64,000 bases of DNA from Mycolicibacterium baixiangningiae (GCF_016313185.1 NZ_CP066218.1:1302001-1366000), one strand, 5' to 3'; positions 9,266 through 18,935 are shown, counted from the stretch's first letter. A program made the numbers and translations. Notes: a model not told the origin generated them from the letters alone.

Positions 9266-9320
9266 TGTACGTTGCTTCTGTTGTACGTCAATCATGTTGT
9301 ACGTCGATCTGGATGTACGT
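9266..9320. repeat. Four iterons TGTACGT at an exact 16-bp period upstream of the ATPase pair
   Basis: TGTACGT occurs at 9266, 9282, 9298 and 9314, each exactly 16 bp after the last; copies 2-4 extend to TGTACGTC. The array lies 9-63 bp upstream of the ATG at 9257, between the ATPase unit and the divergent thiolase-like gene. Direct repeats of this spacing usually bind a protein cooperatively on about one and a half helical turns per unit. The binding protein is unknown; the winged-helix ATPase is one candidate. Confidence 0.8.
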
Positions 9321-9413
9321 CACGCGTGTGGGCCCACAACAGAGTCTGGGGTGTGCACGGCGGAGGAGCCCCTCCATTAGCCTGACGAAGTAACACCTGC
9401 CAGGAGGTCTGTC

Positions 9414-10943
9414 ATGGTCGACCCGCGCACGCCGGTCATCGTCGGCGTCGGACAGTTCACCGAACGCGTCGACGACGAGGGCTATCGCGGCATGTCGGCG
9501 GTCGACCTCGCGACCGAGGCGGTCCGCGCCGCACTGGCCGACACCGGTGCCGATGCCGGCGCCGTCGCCCGCGCGATCGAGGTCTTCGCCGGCCTGCGGC
9601 AGTTCGAGATCTGCACCCCCTTCTCCGATCCGCCGCTGGGCGCCTCGGACAACTACGTGCGATCAGTGGCGCAGCGCGTCGGGGCCGACCCCGCACGGGC
9701 GGTGCTCGAACCCATCGGTGGCAACGGGCCCCAGAAGCTGATGACGGAGTTCGCCACGGCGATCGCCGCGGGCGAGATCGAGGTGGCGCTGGTCCTCGGC
9801 TCCGAACCGGGGTCGACGACCAAGTACTTCTCGAACAGGGAGCCGAAGCCGGACTTCACCGAACACGTCGGCGGCCAGCTCGAGGACCGGGGTTACGGCT
9901 TCGAGCAGTACATGAGCGACTACACCGTCGCGCACGGCCTCACCGGCGCCCCCGTGCAGTACGGGCTGCTGGACAACGCGCGGCGTGCCCGGCTGGGTCT
10001 CGGCGTCGACGAGTATCGCCGGAAGATGGCCGAACTCTTCGCACCGTTCTCCGAGATCGCCGCCAAGAACCCGTTCTCGTCCTCGCCGGTGGAGCGGTCG
10101 GTGCAGGAGATCGAGACCGTCACCGAGGACAACCGGATGATCTGCGATCCGTATCCCCGGCTGCTCGTGGCGCGCGACACGGTCAACCAGGGCGCCGCCG
10201 CGCTGGTGATGTCGGTGGCGGCGGCCCGTCGACTCGGTGTGCCCGAGGAGAAGTGGGTGTACCTGCGCGGCCACGCCGACCAGACCGAGCAGGCTCTGCT
10301 CGACCGCGCCGACCTCGGCGTCAGCATCTCGGCCGAGCAGGCGGTGGCGGAGGCGCTGCGCGTGGCGGGCGTCGGCATCGACGACGTGGCCACCTTCGAC
10401 CTGTACAGCTGCTTCCCGTTCCCCGTCTTCGCGGTGTGCGATGCGTTCGGACTGGCAGCCGACGACCCCCGCGGCCTGACGCTCACCGGCGGACTGCCGT
10501 ACTTCGGCGGCCCCGGCAACAGCTACTCGTTGCACGGTATCGCCGAGACGGTGACCGAGATGCGCGACAGGCCAGGCGAATTCGGCCTCGTCGGCGCCAA
10601 CGGCGGTGTGATGAGCAAGTATTCGGTCGGGGTGTACTCGACCGAACCCGCCGATTGGGCGGCCGGCCGGAGCGAAGCGCGCCAAGACGACATCGCCGCA
10701 CTGCCGAAGGTGCCGGTCACCCGCCACGTCGACGGCACGGGAACCATCGAGACGTATTCGATCCGCTACGACTGGCCGGTGCGCACGGGCATCATCATCG
10801 GGCGGCTGGACTCCGACGGCAGCCGCTTCATGGCGATCACCGAAGACGCCGAGCTGATGGCGCTGATGGGTGACGGCGACCCGCTGGGGGTTCGCATCAC
10901 GGTGACGGCCGACGGGGACAAGAACCGCGCCGCCCTGGCGTAG
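9414..10943 (+). CDS. Thiolase-superfamily acetyl-CoA acetyltransferase-like protein
   Basis: 509 residues beginning VDPRTPVIVGVGQFTERV, as in mycobacterial long thiolase-like proteins annotated as acetyl-CoA acetyltransferases. The N-terminal thiolase half includes AVDLATEAVRAALADTG and the second half YSCFPFPVFAVCDAFGL and LTGGLPYFGGPGNSYSLHGIAE, the region holding the HGxxE-like catalytic histidine. A C-terminal extension (about 100 residues) ends in an OB-like domain typical of SCP2-thiolase relatives. It may act on acyl-CoA intermediates of lipid or sterol breakdown. AGGAGG precedes the ATG by six bases, and a TAGCCT -10-like hexamer lies in the leader. The gene stands alone, and a hairpin follows. 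Exact substrate unknown. Confidence 0.8.
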   Translation: MVDPRTPVIVGVGQFTERVDDEGYRGMSAVDLATEAVRAALADTGADAGAVARAIEVFAGLRQFEICTPFSDPPLGASDNYVRSVAQRVGADPARAVLEPIGGNGPQKLMTEFATAIAAGEIEVALVLGSEPGSTTKYFSNREPKPDFTEHVGGQLEDRGYGFEQYMSDYTVAHGLTGAPVQYGLLDNARRARLGLGVDEYRRKMAELFAPFSEIAAKNPFSSSPVERSVQEIETVTEDNRMICDPYPRLLVARDTVNQGAAALVMSVAAARRLGVPEEKWVYLRGHADQTEQALLDRADLGVSISAEQAVAEALRVAGVGIDDVATFDLYSCFPFPVFAVCDAFGLAADDPRGLTLTGGLPYFGGPGNSYSLHGIAETVTEMRDRPGEFGLVGANGGVMSKYSVGVYSTEPADWAAGRSEARQDDIAALPKVPVTRHVDGTGTIETYSIRYDWPVRTGIIIGRLDSDGSRFMAITEDAELMALMGDGDPLGVRITVTADGDKNRAALA

Positions 10944-10948
10944 CGACC

Positions 10949-11010
10949 CGCCGAGACTGCTGTCAGATCGCGTTCGGCGCCGAAAGCGTGATCTCCCAGC
11001 AGTTTCGGCG
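10949..11010. terminator. Imperfect long hairpin between convergent genes
   Basis: Outer arms CGCCGAGACTGCTG and CAGCAGTTTCGGCG pair with one mismatch, and an inner GCGTTCGGC / GCCGAAAGC continues the stem, giving nearly 30 paired bases. There is no T run, as is common in mycobacteria. It separates the thiolase-like gene from the leftward LLM oxidoreductase and probably ends both transcripts. Confidence 0.6.
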
Positions 11011-11019
11011 AAAGAGGCG

Positions 11020-11868
11020 TCAGACGAGCGCGGAGAGCTTCCCGGCCAGCCGTTCGACATACGCCGCGACCTCGGCCTCACCCTTGTCGGGCAGCCCGAA
11101 CAGCACCTCGGTCACCCCGAGGTCACGCCACCGCGCCAGCTTGTCGGGGTCCGGCTTGAAATCGAGCGCGACGATCTGCGGGGCGCCGTCGCGATCGGCC
11201 GCCGCCCACGTGTCCTGCAGCAGCTTGACCGGGGCGTCGATGTCGAAGTCGCGCGGTGTGGTGATCCAGCCGTCGGCGGATTTCGCGATCCACTTGAAGT
11301 TCTTCTCCGTCCCGGCCGCGCCGACCAGCACCGGGATGTGTGCCTGCACCGGTTTCGGCCACGCCCAGCTCGGCCCGAAGTTGACGAACTCACCCTCGTA
11401 GGACGCCTCTTCCTGCGTCCACAGCGCGCGCATCGCTTCGAGGTATTCGCGCAGCATCGTGCGGCGCCGGCCGGGCGGCACGTTGTGGTCCGCCAATTCG
11501 TCGGTGTTCCAACCGAATCCGACACCCAGGCTGACCCGGCCACCGGAGAGGTGGTCGAGCGTCGCGATGGACTTCGCCAGCGTGATCGGATCGTGCTCCA
11601 CGGGCAGCGCCACCGCTGTCGAGAGCCGCACGCGGGAGGTCACCGCACATGCCGTGCCCAGCGACACCCACGGATCGAGCGTGCGCATGTAACGGTCGTC
11701 GGGCAGTGTCTCGTCACCCGTGGTGGGGTGGGCGGCCTGGCGCTTGACCGGGATGTGGGTGTGTTCGGGGACGTAGAACGTGTGGAAGCCGTGATCGTCG
11801 GCCAGTTTCGCGGCCGTGGCCGGGGCGATGCCGCGGTCGCTGGTGAAGAGTACGAGCCCGAAGTCCAT
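11020..11868 (-). CDS. LLM-class F420-dependent oxidoreductase (Rv0953c-like)
   Basis: 282 residues starting MDFGLVLFTSDRGIAPATAAKLADDHGFHTFYVPEHTHIP, the TIM-barrel start of luciferase-like F420-dependent enzymes. GGRVSLGVGFGWNTDELADH is the cofactor phosphate region, and the C-terminus LVDLGVTEVLFGLP-like strand completes the barrel. The length equals Rv0953c of M. tuberculosis, which also lies downstream of sucCD. The open frame extends 47 codons upstream, but the ATG at 11868 starts the conserved domain. A perfect KstR-type operator lies nine bases upstream, so control by the cholesterol-catabolism repressor is plausible. Substrate unknown. Confidence 0.88.
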   Translation of the reverse strand: MDFGLVLFTSDRGIAPATAAKLADDHGFHTFYVPEHTHIPVKRQAAHPTTGDETLPDDRYMRTLDPWVSLGTACAVTSRVRLSTAVALPVEHDPITLAKSIATLDHLSGGRVSLGVGFGWNTDELADHNVPPGRRRTMLREYLEAMRALWTQEEASYEGEFVNFGPSWAWPKPVQAHIPVLVGAAGTEKNFKWIAKSADGWITTPRDFDIDAPVKLLQDTWAAADRDGAPQIVALDFKPDPDKLARWRDLGVTEVLFGLPDKGEAEVAAYVERLAGKLSALV

Positions 11869-11876
11869 GGTCGAAT

Positions 11877-11890
11877 TAGAACGTGTTCTA
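11877..11890. promoter_or_regulatory. Candidate KstR operator between two divergent LLM oxidoreductase genes
   Basis: TAGAACGTGTTCTA matches the KstR consensus TnnAACnnGTTnnA at every fixed position and has perfect six-base arms. It sits 9 bp upstream of the leftward LLM start and 88 bp upstream of the rightward sfnG-like start. Confidence 0.65.
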
Positions 11891-11977
11891 GTAGGAAGAG
11901 CAAGCACGAGCCCGTCGGTTCGGATCGCGGCGATCCATAGTCGTGACGCGGGCCGCGGCGGTTGCTGCCATGTACCC

Positions 11978-13107
11978 ATGAGCACCGAACGCATCGCCGA
12001 CCACATCACGTTCGCCTACTGGGTGCCCAACGTGAGTGGCGGCCTGGTGACCAGCGACATCGAGCAGCGCACCGACTGGAACTACGAGTACAACAGGAAG
12101 CTCGCGCAGACCGCGGAGAACAACGGCTTCGAGTACGCGCTGAGCCAGGTCCGCTACGAGGCCAGCTACGGCGCCGAGTACCAGCACGAGTCGACCAGCT
12201 TCTCGCTCGCGCTGCTCCTGGCCACCGAGCGGCTCAAGGTCATCGCCGCCGTGCATCCCGGACTGTGGCAGCCCGGGGTGCTGGCCAAACTCGGAGCCAC
12301 CGCCGATCAGCTGTCCGGCGGCCGGTTCGCCGTCAACGTCGTCTCCGGGTGGTTCAAGGACGAGTTCACCCACCTCGGCGAACCGTGGCTCGAACACGAT
12401 GAGCGCTACCGCCGCAGCGCCGAGTTCCTGCAGGTCTTACGCAAGATCTGGACCGAGGACGACGTGGATTTTCGCGGCGACTTCTACCGCATCCACGACT
12501 TCACCCTGAAACCGAAACCGGTCACCACCCCGGAGCGGCCCAACCCCGAGATCTTCCAGGCGGCAACTCCACGGCGGCGCGACGCAACGGTGGCCGCTAC
12601 GCCGACTGGTACTTCTCCAACGGCAAGGACTTCGACGGCATCACCGAGCAGGTCGTCGAGGTCCGTGACCATGCCCGCGAGGTCGGCCGGGAGGTCAAAT
12701 TCGGGCTGAACGGTTTCATCATCGCCCGCGACACGGAGAAGGAGGCGAAGGAAGTTCTCCGCGAGATCGTTGAGAAGGCGAACAAGCCCGCGGTCGAAGG
12801 GTTCCGCGACGCCGTGCAGCAGGCGGGCAACTCGACGCGGGACAAGAAGGGGATGTGGGCGGACTCCTCGTTCGAGGACCTGGTCCAGTACAACGACGGC
12901 TTCCGCACGCAACTGATCGGAACCCCCGAGCAGATCGCGGAACGCATTGCGGCATACCGCAAACGGGGCGTCGACCTGATCCTCGGCGGCTTCCTGCACT
13001 TTCAGGAGGAGATCGAGTACTTCGGTGCCCGGGTGCTGCCGCTGGTGCGGGAGATCGAGGCGTCCGAACCGGCGACCGCGGGCTCCCCGGTGCTCGCAAC
13101 GGTGTGA
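11978..13107 (+). pseudogene. sfnG: sfnG-like dimethylsulfone monooxygenase, frameshifted
   Basis: Two adjacent frames together make an SfnG-type FMNH2-dependent monooxygenase (dimethylsulfone to methanesulfinate, used in sulfur scavenging). The first frame runs from the ATG at 11978 (MSTERIADHITFAYWVPNVS) through VNVVSGWFKDEFTHLGEPW to PNPEIFQ. The second carries NSTAARRNGGRYADWYFSNG, then FGLNGFIIARDTEKEA and MWADSSFEDLVQYNDGF to 13107. The switch is near 12559-12561, where CCAGGCGGCAAC should read CCAGGGCGGCAAC: one G is missing from a G run. Restoring it gives 376 residues, the normal family length. Both parts are well conserved with no other stops, so this is either a very recent mutation or a base-calling error. 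Confidence 0.8.
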
Positions 13108-13261
13108 CGCAGGGACCGCGCACAGCCGCGTGGGGATTAGGCACCCGTCGTGCGCCGGGCGCGACCATCGGTGCGCTAGCGTGGGGGATCGAATTGCTCA
13201 GGTGGTCCGTGTTTGCGCACGCGTTGCCCACGTCAGACGCCCGATCAGCACAGGAGAGGTC

Positions 13262-14128
13262 ATGACCTACTCACCCGGTAGCCCCGGATACCCACCGGCC
13301 AATCAACCCACCACCCAGTTCTCGGCGCCGACGCAGCACTTCGGCAAACTGCCCGAGACCCCCGCGGCCGGCGACGGCCCCAGCAAGCTGCCCGCCTACC
13401 TGTTGATGGTGGTCGCGGCGCTCGGCGCGCTCGTCTACCTCTGCAACTTCGGGCCGATCTTCGAGGTCAACGCCTCGGACTTCCTCGGCCAGGGCAGCAC
13501 CGTCAGCGGTTCGACGCTGGGCATCGGGCTGGCGGTCATCGCGGCACTCACCGCCGGTCTGCTCGCCGGCGTCACCCTGCTGTCCAAGGGCCGCACGTAC
13601 GTCGCCATCGCGTCGGTGCTGTCAGTGCTGGCGTTGTTGCTGGTGATCGCCGAACTGATCAACAAGCCGTCGGAGGCCTCGATCGGGTGGGCGCTCTACG
13701 CCCTGATCGTGCTGTCGCTCCTGCAGGCCGGATCGGCCGTCGCCGCGCTGCTCTTCGACACCGGTGTCCTCACCGCGCCCGCCCCGAAGCCCAAGTACGA
13801 CCAGCAGCAGCAGTACGGCCAGTACGGCGGACCCGGCCCCTACTACGGCCAGCCGCAGTCCGGTCAGCACCAACCGCAGCAGCACCACAGCGGTTCACCA
13901 CAGCAGGCCCCGCAGCAGCAGCGCCCGGGCTACCCCTCGCAGTACGGCGGCGGGTACCCCGGCAGCGGCGGCCCGTCGACCGGTGGTTTCTCGTCCCCCG
14001 GCCAGCAGAGCGGCCCGCCGACCCCTCCCACCGGTTTCCCGACCTACGGCCAGCCGCAGCAGCAGGGCGGCGGTTCCGGGCAGGGGCAGCCGCCGTCGTC
14101 GCAGCAGTCCGGCCCGAACCCCTCGTAA
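13262..14128 (+). CDS. DUF5336 membrane protein, Rv0954-like (34-kDa antigen homologue)
   Basis: 288 residues. A short Pro/Thr-rich N-terminus is followed by four hydrophobic helices (LPAYLLMVVAALGALVYLCNF; TLGIGLAVIAALTAGLLAGVTLL; YVAIASVLSVLALLLVIAEL; WALYALIVLSLLQAGSAVAALLF) and a long C-terminal tail rich in Gln, Gly, Pro and Tyr, presumably cytoplasmic and disordered. AGGAGAGG precedes the ATG by a few bases. It is followed by perM, as in M. tuberculosis, where this pair is tied to envelope and division physiology; I recall but cannot verify a divisome role for Rv0954. No enzymatic motif is visible. Confidence 0.88.
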   Translation: MTYSPGSPGYPPANQPTTQFSAPTQHFGKLPETPAAGDGPSKLPAYLLMVVAALGALVYLCNFGPIFEVNASDFLGQGSTVSGSTLGIGLAVIAALTAGLLAGVTLLSKGRTYVAIASVLSVLALLLVIAELINKPSEASIGWALYALIVLSLLQAGSAVAALLFDTGVLTAPAPKPKYDQQQQYGQYGGPGPYYGQPQSGQHQPQQHHSGSPQQAPQQQRPGYPSQYGGGYPGSGGPSTGGFSSPGQQSGPPTPPTGFPTYGQPQQQGGGSGQGQPPSSQQSGPNPS

Positions 14129-14185
14129 CCCTGACCGCGCGTGCGTGACCGACGCGCACGCCAGCCTGTGCGAGGGGCCCCGTTA

Positions 14186-15592
14186 GTGGAGAACCGGCCG
14201 GTCGGCGCCCGCCAGGCCCGCGAGTTGGTGCGGGTCGCATTCGGTCCGTCCGTCGTGGCGCTGGTCGTCATCGCGGCGGTGACGCTGTTACAGCTGCTCA
14301 TCGCCAACAGCGATATGACCGGCGCCTTCGGCGCCATCGCGAGCATGTGGCTGGGCGTGCACCAGGTGCCGGTCTCCATCGGGGGCCGCGAACTCGGCGC
14401 GATGCCGCTGATGCCCGTCTTGATGATGGTGTGGGGGACCGCCCGCACGACGGCTGCCGCGACGTCGCCGCACGGCTCCTGGTTCGTCACCCGCTGGGTG
14501 ATCGCCTCCGCGCTGGGTGGCCCGCTGCTGATCGCCGCGATCGCACTGGCGGTCATCCACGACGCCGCGTCGGTGCTGACCGAATTACAGACACCGTCGG
14601 CGCTGCGCGCGTTCGGCGGGGTGCTGGCCGTCCACCTGATCGGCGCCGCGATCGGCGTGGCCTCCCGGGTGGGACGGCGCACGGTGCACACCACCCCGCT
14701 GCCGAACTGGCTGCCCGAGGCGTTCCGCGCCGCCGCCGCCGGGGTGCTCGCGCTCGCCGGGCTCTGCGGCGTGGTCACCGCCGGATCGCTGGTGGTGCAC
14801 TGGTCGACGATGCACGAGCTGTTCGCGATCACCGATTCGGTCTTCGGCCAGTTCAGCCTCACCGTGCTGTCGTTGCTGTACCTGCCGAATGTCGTCGTCG
14901 GCGCCGCCGCGGTCGCGGTGGGCTCCAGCGCGCACATCGGATTGGCGACGTTCAGTTCGTTCACGGTGCTCGGCGGCGACGTGCCCGCGCTGCCCATCCT
15001 GGCGGCGGTACCCACCCCGCCGCTGGGACCGGTGTGGGTGGCGTTGCTGATCATCGCCGCCGCGTCCGCGGTCGCGGTCGGGCAGCAGGTCGCCCGCCGT
15101 CCTGCACCCATTCACGTGGCGGCGGCGAAGCTGGTGGTCGCGTCGGCGCTCGCGGCGCTGACCATGGCGCTACTCGGAGCCGTCGGCGGCGGGCGCCTCG
15201 GCAACTTCGGCCAGGTCGGGGTGGACCAGACCACCTTCGGGCCGGGCGTCTTCCTGTGGTTCACGGTGATCGGCGGCCTGACCGTGGCGATGAGCGGCGG
15301 GGTCGTCCGTCGCCCCCGGCCGGTGCGCGTGACCGGACCCGAGCCGGAGCTCGAGCCGGAGCCGGATCCTGAGGTGGACGACGCCGACACCGGACCGATC
15401 CTCGACGCGGCGCCGGAAGTGCCCGAGCCCATGGCCGACGAACCCGAGCCCATGGCCGACGCACCGGAGCCGGCGGTGCCTGAGGTGGCCCAGGACCCCG
15501 AAGAGCACTTCATCGTGGACGACGACGCGACGGGGAACGCCCCCACCGGCCGTGCCCCCACCGACAGCGAACCCCGGCGCCCAGCCGACTAA
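14186..15592 (+). CDS. perM: Cell division protein PerM (DUF6350 polytopic membrane protein)
   Basis: A polytopic membrane protein with about nine or ten predicted helices, starting [36 protein letters not shown] and followed by the conserved [34 protein letters not shown]. The C-terminal 90 residues are an acidic Pro/Glu/Asp tail with the repeated [16 protein letters not shown]. It corresponds to Rv0955, PerM, which supports FtsB stability and division under stress in M. tuberculosis. The frame opens at a GTG at 14141, but the GTG at 14186 has GAGGGG eight bases ahead, so I take that start (468 residues). It is followed within 11 bases by purN. Confidence 0.88.
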   Translation: MENRPVGARQARELVRVAFGPSVVALVVIAAVTLLQLLIANSDMTGAFGAIASMWLGVHQVPVSIGGRELGAMPLMPVLMMVWGTARTTAAATSPHGSWFVTRWVIASALGGPLLIAAIALAVIHDAASVLTELQTPSALRAFGGVLAVHLIGAAIGVASRVGRRTVHTTPLPNWLPEAFRAAAAGVLALAGLCGVVTAGSLVVHWSTMHELFAITDSVFGQFSLTVLSLLYLPNVVVGAAAVAVGSSAHIGLATFSSFTVLGGDVPALPILAAVPTPPLGPVWVALLIIAAASAVAVGQQVARRPAPIHVAAAKLVVASALAALTMALLGAVGGGRLGNFGQVGVDQTTFGPGVFLWFTVIGGLTVAMSGGVVRRPRPVRVTGPEPELEPEPDPEVDDADTGPILDAAPEVPEPMADEPEPMADAPEPAVPEVAQDPEEHFIVDDDATGNAPTGRAPTDSEPRRPAD

Positions 15593-15602
15593 GCTGCAGC
15601 GC

Positions 15603-16232
15603 GTGCAGCAACCGCTTCGTGTGCCACCGAGCGCACCTGCACGGCTGGTCGTGCTCGCCTCGGGCACCGGTTCGCTGCTCGGCTCACTCCTCGAATCCGC
15701 CGTCGGCGACTATCCGGCGCGGGTGGTGGCCGTCGGCACCGACCGGGACTGCGCCGCACTCGACATCGCCGCGGCCGCCGCGGTGCCCACCTACACCGTG
15801 CGGCTGGGTGAGCACCCCGACCGCGCCGCGTGGGACGCCGCGATCACGGCCGCGACCGCCGAACACGAGCCCGATCTCGTGGTGTCCGCGGGCTTCATGA
15901 AGATCCTCGGCCCCGCATTCCTCTCCCGCTTCCTCGGCCGGGTGGTCAACACCCACCCCGCCCTGCTGCCCGCCTTCCCCGGCGCCCATGCCGTCCCCGA
16001 CTCCCTTGCCTACGGCGTGCGGGTCACCGGCTGCACCGTGCATCTGGTCGACGCCGGTATGGACACCGGCCCCATCCTGGCGCAGGAGGCCGTGGCGGTG
16101 CTCGACGGCGATGACGAGGCGACCCTGCACGAGCGAATCAAGGTGGTCGAACGACGACTGCTGGTGGATGTCCTGGCCGCGATGGCACAGCGCGGCGTGA
16201 CCTGGACCGGACGAAAGGCGACCATAGGATGA
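15603..16232 (+). CDS. purN: Phosphoribosylglycinamide formyltransferase
   Basis: PurN, 209 residues from the GTG at 15603. The formyltransferase domain opens [16 protein letters not shown], the PRPP/GAR phosphate loop; the folate and catalytic region is [17 protein letters not shown] (Asn and His of the active site), and [19 protein letters not shown] holds the catalytic Asp. It transfers a formyl group from 10-formyl-THF to GAR, step three of purine synthesis. Its stop overlaps the purH start by ATGA, a strong sign of coupled translation. The frame is open further upstream, but that would overlap perM. Confidence 0.95.
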   Translation: MQQPLRVPPSAPARLVVLASGTGSLLGSLLESAVGDYPARVVAVGTDRDCAALDIAAAAAVPTYTVRLGEHPDRAAWDAAITAATAEHEPDLVVSAGFMKILGPAFLSRFLGRVVNTHPALLPAFPGAHAVPDSLAYGVRVTGCTVHLVDAGMDTGPILAQEAVAVLDGDDEATLHERIKVVERRLLVDVLAAMAQRGVTWTGRKATIG

Positions 16233-17812
16233 GCAGCGACGAAGGCCGGCCGGGGGCGAAGAAGCCGATTCGGCGCGCACTGATCAGCGTCTACGACAAG
16301 ACCGGCCTGACCGACCTGGCCCGCGGCCTGCACGAGGCCGGCGTCGCCATCGTGTCCACCGGTTCGACCGCGAGGACCATCGCCGGCGCCGGTGTCCCCG
16401 TCACCCCCGTCGAGGACGTGACCGGATTCCCCGAGGTGCTCGACGGTCGCGTCAAGACCCTGCACCCGAAGGTGCACGCCGGTCTGCTGGCCGACCTCCG
16501 TAAACCGGAACATGTCGCGGCGCTGAAAGAACTCGGCGTCGAGGCGTTCGACCTCGTGGTGGTCAATCTGTACCCGTTCACCGAGACCGTGGAATCCGGC
16601 GCCTCGATCGACGAGTGTGTGGAGCAGATCGACATCGGCGGTCCGTCGATGGTGCGGGCGGCGGCCAAGAACCACCCCAGCGTGGCGGTGGTGGTCGAAC
16701 CGATCGGGTACGACGGTGTGCTGGCCGCGGTCCGGTCGGGCGGCTTCACCCTCGCTGAGCGAAAGATCTTGGCGTCGTTGGCTTTCCGGCACACCGCCGA
16801 ATACGACGTGGCGGTCGCGACGTGGATGGGTTCGACCCTTGCGCCCGAGGAACCCGCACAGAAGCTGCCCGCATGGGCGGGCGGCACCTGGCGACGCGCC
16901 GCCGTGCTGCGCTACGGCGAGAACCCGCACCAGCAGGCCGCGCTCTACCGCGACGCCTCCGCGTGGCCCGGCCTCGCGCAGGCCGAGCAGTTGCACGGCA
17001 AGGAGATGTCGTACAACAACTACACCGACGCCGACGCGGCGTGGCGGGCGGCGTTCGACCACGAGGAGATCTGCGTCGCGATCATCAAGCACGCCAACCC
17101 GTGCGGGATCGCGATCTCGTCGGTATCGGTCGCCGACGCGCACCGCAAGGCCCACGAGTGTGACCCGCTGTCGGCGTTCGGCGGCGTGATCGCCACCAAC
17201 ACCGCCGTGAGCGTCGAGATGGCCGAGACCGTCGCCGACATCTTCACCGAGGTGATCATCGCCCCGGCCTACGAGCCCGGCGCCGTGGAGGTCCTGTCGC
17301 GCAAGAAGAACATTCGCATCCTGGTCGCGGCCGAACCGCCGACCGCCGGCACCGACTTCCGGCAGATCAGCGGCGGACTGCTGCTGCAGCAGCGCGATGC
17401 GCTCGACGCCGCCGGCGACGACCCCGCCAACTGGACTCTGGCGACCGGCGAACCGGCCGATCCGGCCACACTGGCAAACCTCGTATTCGCCTGGCGCACG
17501 TGCCGTGCGGTGAAGTCCAACGCCATCGTGGTCGTCGCCGACGGCGCCACCGTGGGGGTGGGAATGGGTCAGGTCAACCGGGTCGACGCGGCCCGGCTGG
17601 CCGTGCAGCGCGCCGGGGAGCGGGTGCGCGGCGCCGTCGCGGCCTCGGATGCGTTCTTCCCGTTCCCCGACGGGCTCGAGACGCTCGCCGACGCGGGGGT
17701 GAAGGCCATCGTGCACCCGGGCGGGTCGATGCGTGACGACGTCGTCACCGACGCCGCCGCCAAGGCCGGTATCGCGCTCTACCTCACGGGCGCCCGGCAC
17801 TTCGCCCACTGA
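16229..17812 (+). CDS. purH: Bifunctional AICAR formyltransferase/IMP cyclohydrolase
   Basis: PurH, 527 residues. Residues about 10-140 form the MGS-like IMP cyclohydrolase domain ([51 protein letters not shown] motif). The larger C-terminal AICAR transformylase includes [25 protein letters not shown] and [16 protein letters not shown] with the catalytic Lys-His region, ending GARHFAH. It catalyses the last two steps to IMP. It forms an operon with purN through an ATGA overlap; the next gene is convergent and only four bases away, so there is no room for a separate terminator. Confidence 0.96.
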   Translation: MSSDEGRPGAKKPIRRALISVYDKTGLTDLARGLHEAGVAIVSTGSTARTIAGAGVPVTPVEDVTGFPEVLDGRVKTLHPKVHAGLLADLRKPEHVAALKELGVEAFDLVVVNLYPFTETVESGASIDECVEQIDIGGPSMVRAAAKNHPSVAVVVEPIGYDGVLAAVRSGGFTLAERKILASLAFRHTAEYDVAVATWMGSTLAPEEPAQKLPAWAGGTWRRAAVLRYGENPHQQAALYRDASAWPGLAQAEQLHGKEMSYNNYTDADAAWRAAFDHEEICVAIIKHANPCGIAISSVSVADAHRKAHECDPLSAFGGVIATNTAVSVEMAETVADIFTEVIIAPAYEPGAVEVLSRKKNIRILVAAEPPTAGTDFRQISGGLLLQQRDALDAAGDDPANWTLATGEPADPATLANLVFAWRTCRAVKSNAIVVVADGATVGVGMGQVNRVDAARLAVQRAGERVRGAVAASDAFFPFPDGLETLADAGVKAIVHPGGSMRDDVVTDAAAKAGIALYLTGARHFAH

Positions 17813-17816
17813 TCGG

Positions 17817-18935
17817 CTACAGCGGTGGTTCGTCGTCCTCGAGGGCCCGCAGCGGCGGGCAGATGATGTGGTGCGCCTGGTTGCCACCCGCGCGGCGGGC
17901 GACGACGACGGCCGAGCGGGCGAGCTCGAGCAACTCGTCGAGGACCTGATCCGGCGGGCGCTCCGCGAGGGCCTGCATCGGGGTGGTGACCACCCCGATG
18001 CTCGCCGACGTCCGCGGCGGAGTGGTCCGGATCGCGCTGCGCACCCGTTCGACCAGCGCTGAGCTGTCGGTCGTCGGGAAGCTGTCGGCGATCAGGAATT
18101 CGGTGTCCGGCAGGTGGGCGATCACCGCGTTCTGACGGGTGGTCTCGCGCAGCGTCTGCGCGGCGGCGACGCGGGCCCGCTCGCCGGCCTGCCTGCCCTT
18201 GGCCTGGGTCAGCAGGGCGAAGTTGTCGAGGTCCACGACGACGAGCACGAAGAACCGGTCGTCGTCGCGGTTGCGCGAACTGATGTAGGCCGCCGCGGCG
18301 CGGTCGAACGCATCGCGGTTGTACAGGCCGGTCAGCGGATCGATCTCCGCGTTGAGCACGTCGATGCCCAGCAGATGGACCAGTGCGTGACACGTCGACG
18401 GTGTCGCGATGTTGATGACGGCCAGGAAGATCAGCGTCGAGATCCCCAGTGCGGCATCGCCGTCGAGCGCGACCCGGACGGCCAGCACCGACGCCGTGGC
18501 CATCGCCAGCAGGAAGTTGAACGCCATCATCCGCGGGGTGTGGAAGAACGCGATGTACCCGGCGAGGACGGCGAACGTCGCTGCGCCGAACATGCCGTTG
18601 AACGGATCGCTCTGGAACAGGGACGACGCGCTGATGCACAGCGCGGCGGCGATCACGAAGCCCGCCGACTGCCGCTGGGTGGGCCAGCCCTCGCGCCACC
18701 AGCCGACCGCCATGGCGAACAGGAACAGCGCGATGGCGACCGCGCCGGCGCGGCCCAGCGTTCCCGACGGACCGTGCGGGCTGCCCAACGACACCAGCAG
18801 GACCAGGGCGAAGCCGACGAGCGACCCCGCGACCACCCGGCAGATGCTGTGTTGTGCGCCCCGGGCCGCCAGGAATGCGGTGAGCCAGTAGTAGTGGTCG
18901 GGCTGGCGCCACCATTCGCGCACTCCGCTGGTCAT
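17817..18935 (-). CDS. Membrane GGDEF-domain protein with degenerate active-site motif
   Basis: 372 residues: six or so transmembrane helices in residues 28-185, then a GGDEF-type domain (DPLTGLYNRDAFD at 199-211, VVDLDNFALL at 233-242). The signature loop that should read GGDEF is LPDTEF (275-280), so the glycines that contact GTP are lost and diguanylate cyclase activity is doubtful. It may instead be a regulatory or ligand-binding relative. The N-terminal helices could sense a membrane or periplasmic cue. It lies downstream of, and on the same strand as, the Ser/Thr kinase, 100 bp apart. This gene is not part of the M. tuberculosis purH region. Confidence 0.8.
   Translation of the reverse strand: MTSGVREWWRQPDHYYWLTAFLAARGAQHSICRVVAGSLVGFALVLLVSLGSPHGPSGTLGRAGAVAIALFLFAMAVGWWREGWPTQRQSAGFVIAAALCISASSLFQSDPFNGMFGAATFAVLAGYIAFFHTPRMMAFNFLLAMATASVLAVRVALDGDAALGISTLIFLAVINIATPSTCHALVHLLGIDVLNAEIDPLTGLYNRDAFDRAAAAYISSRNRDDDRFFVLVVVDLDNFALLTQAKGRQAGERARVAAAQTLRETTRQNAVIAHLPDTEFLIADSFPTTDSSALVERVRSAIRTTPPRTSASIGVVTTPMQALAERPPDQVLDELLELARSAVVVARRAGGNQAHHIICPPLRALEDDEPPL

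Noticed and set aside
9258..9291. TTG start at 9291 for the first ATPase
   Set aside because: It falls inside the iteron array, has no ribosome site and lacks family similarity in the first 40 residues.
16010..17887. Long frame antisense to purH
   Set aside because: High-GC shadow of purH with no domain or start signal.
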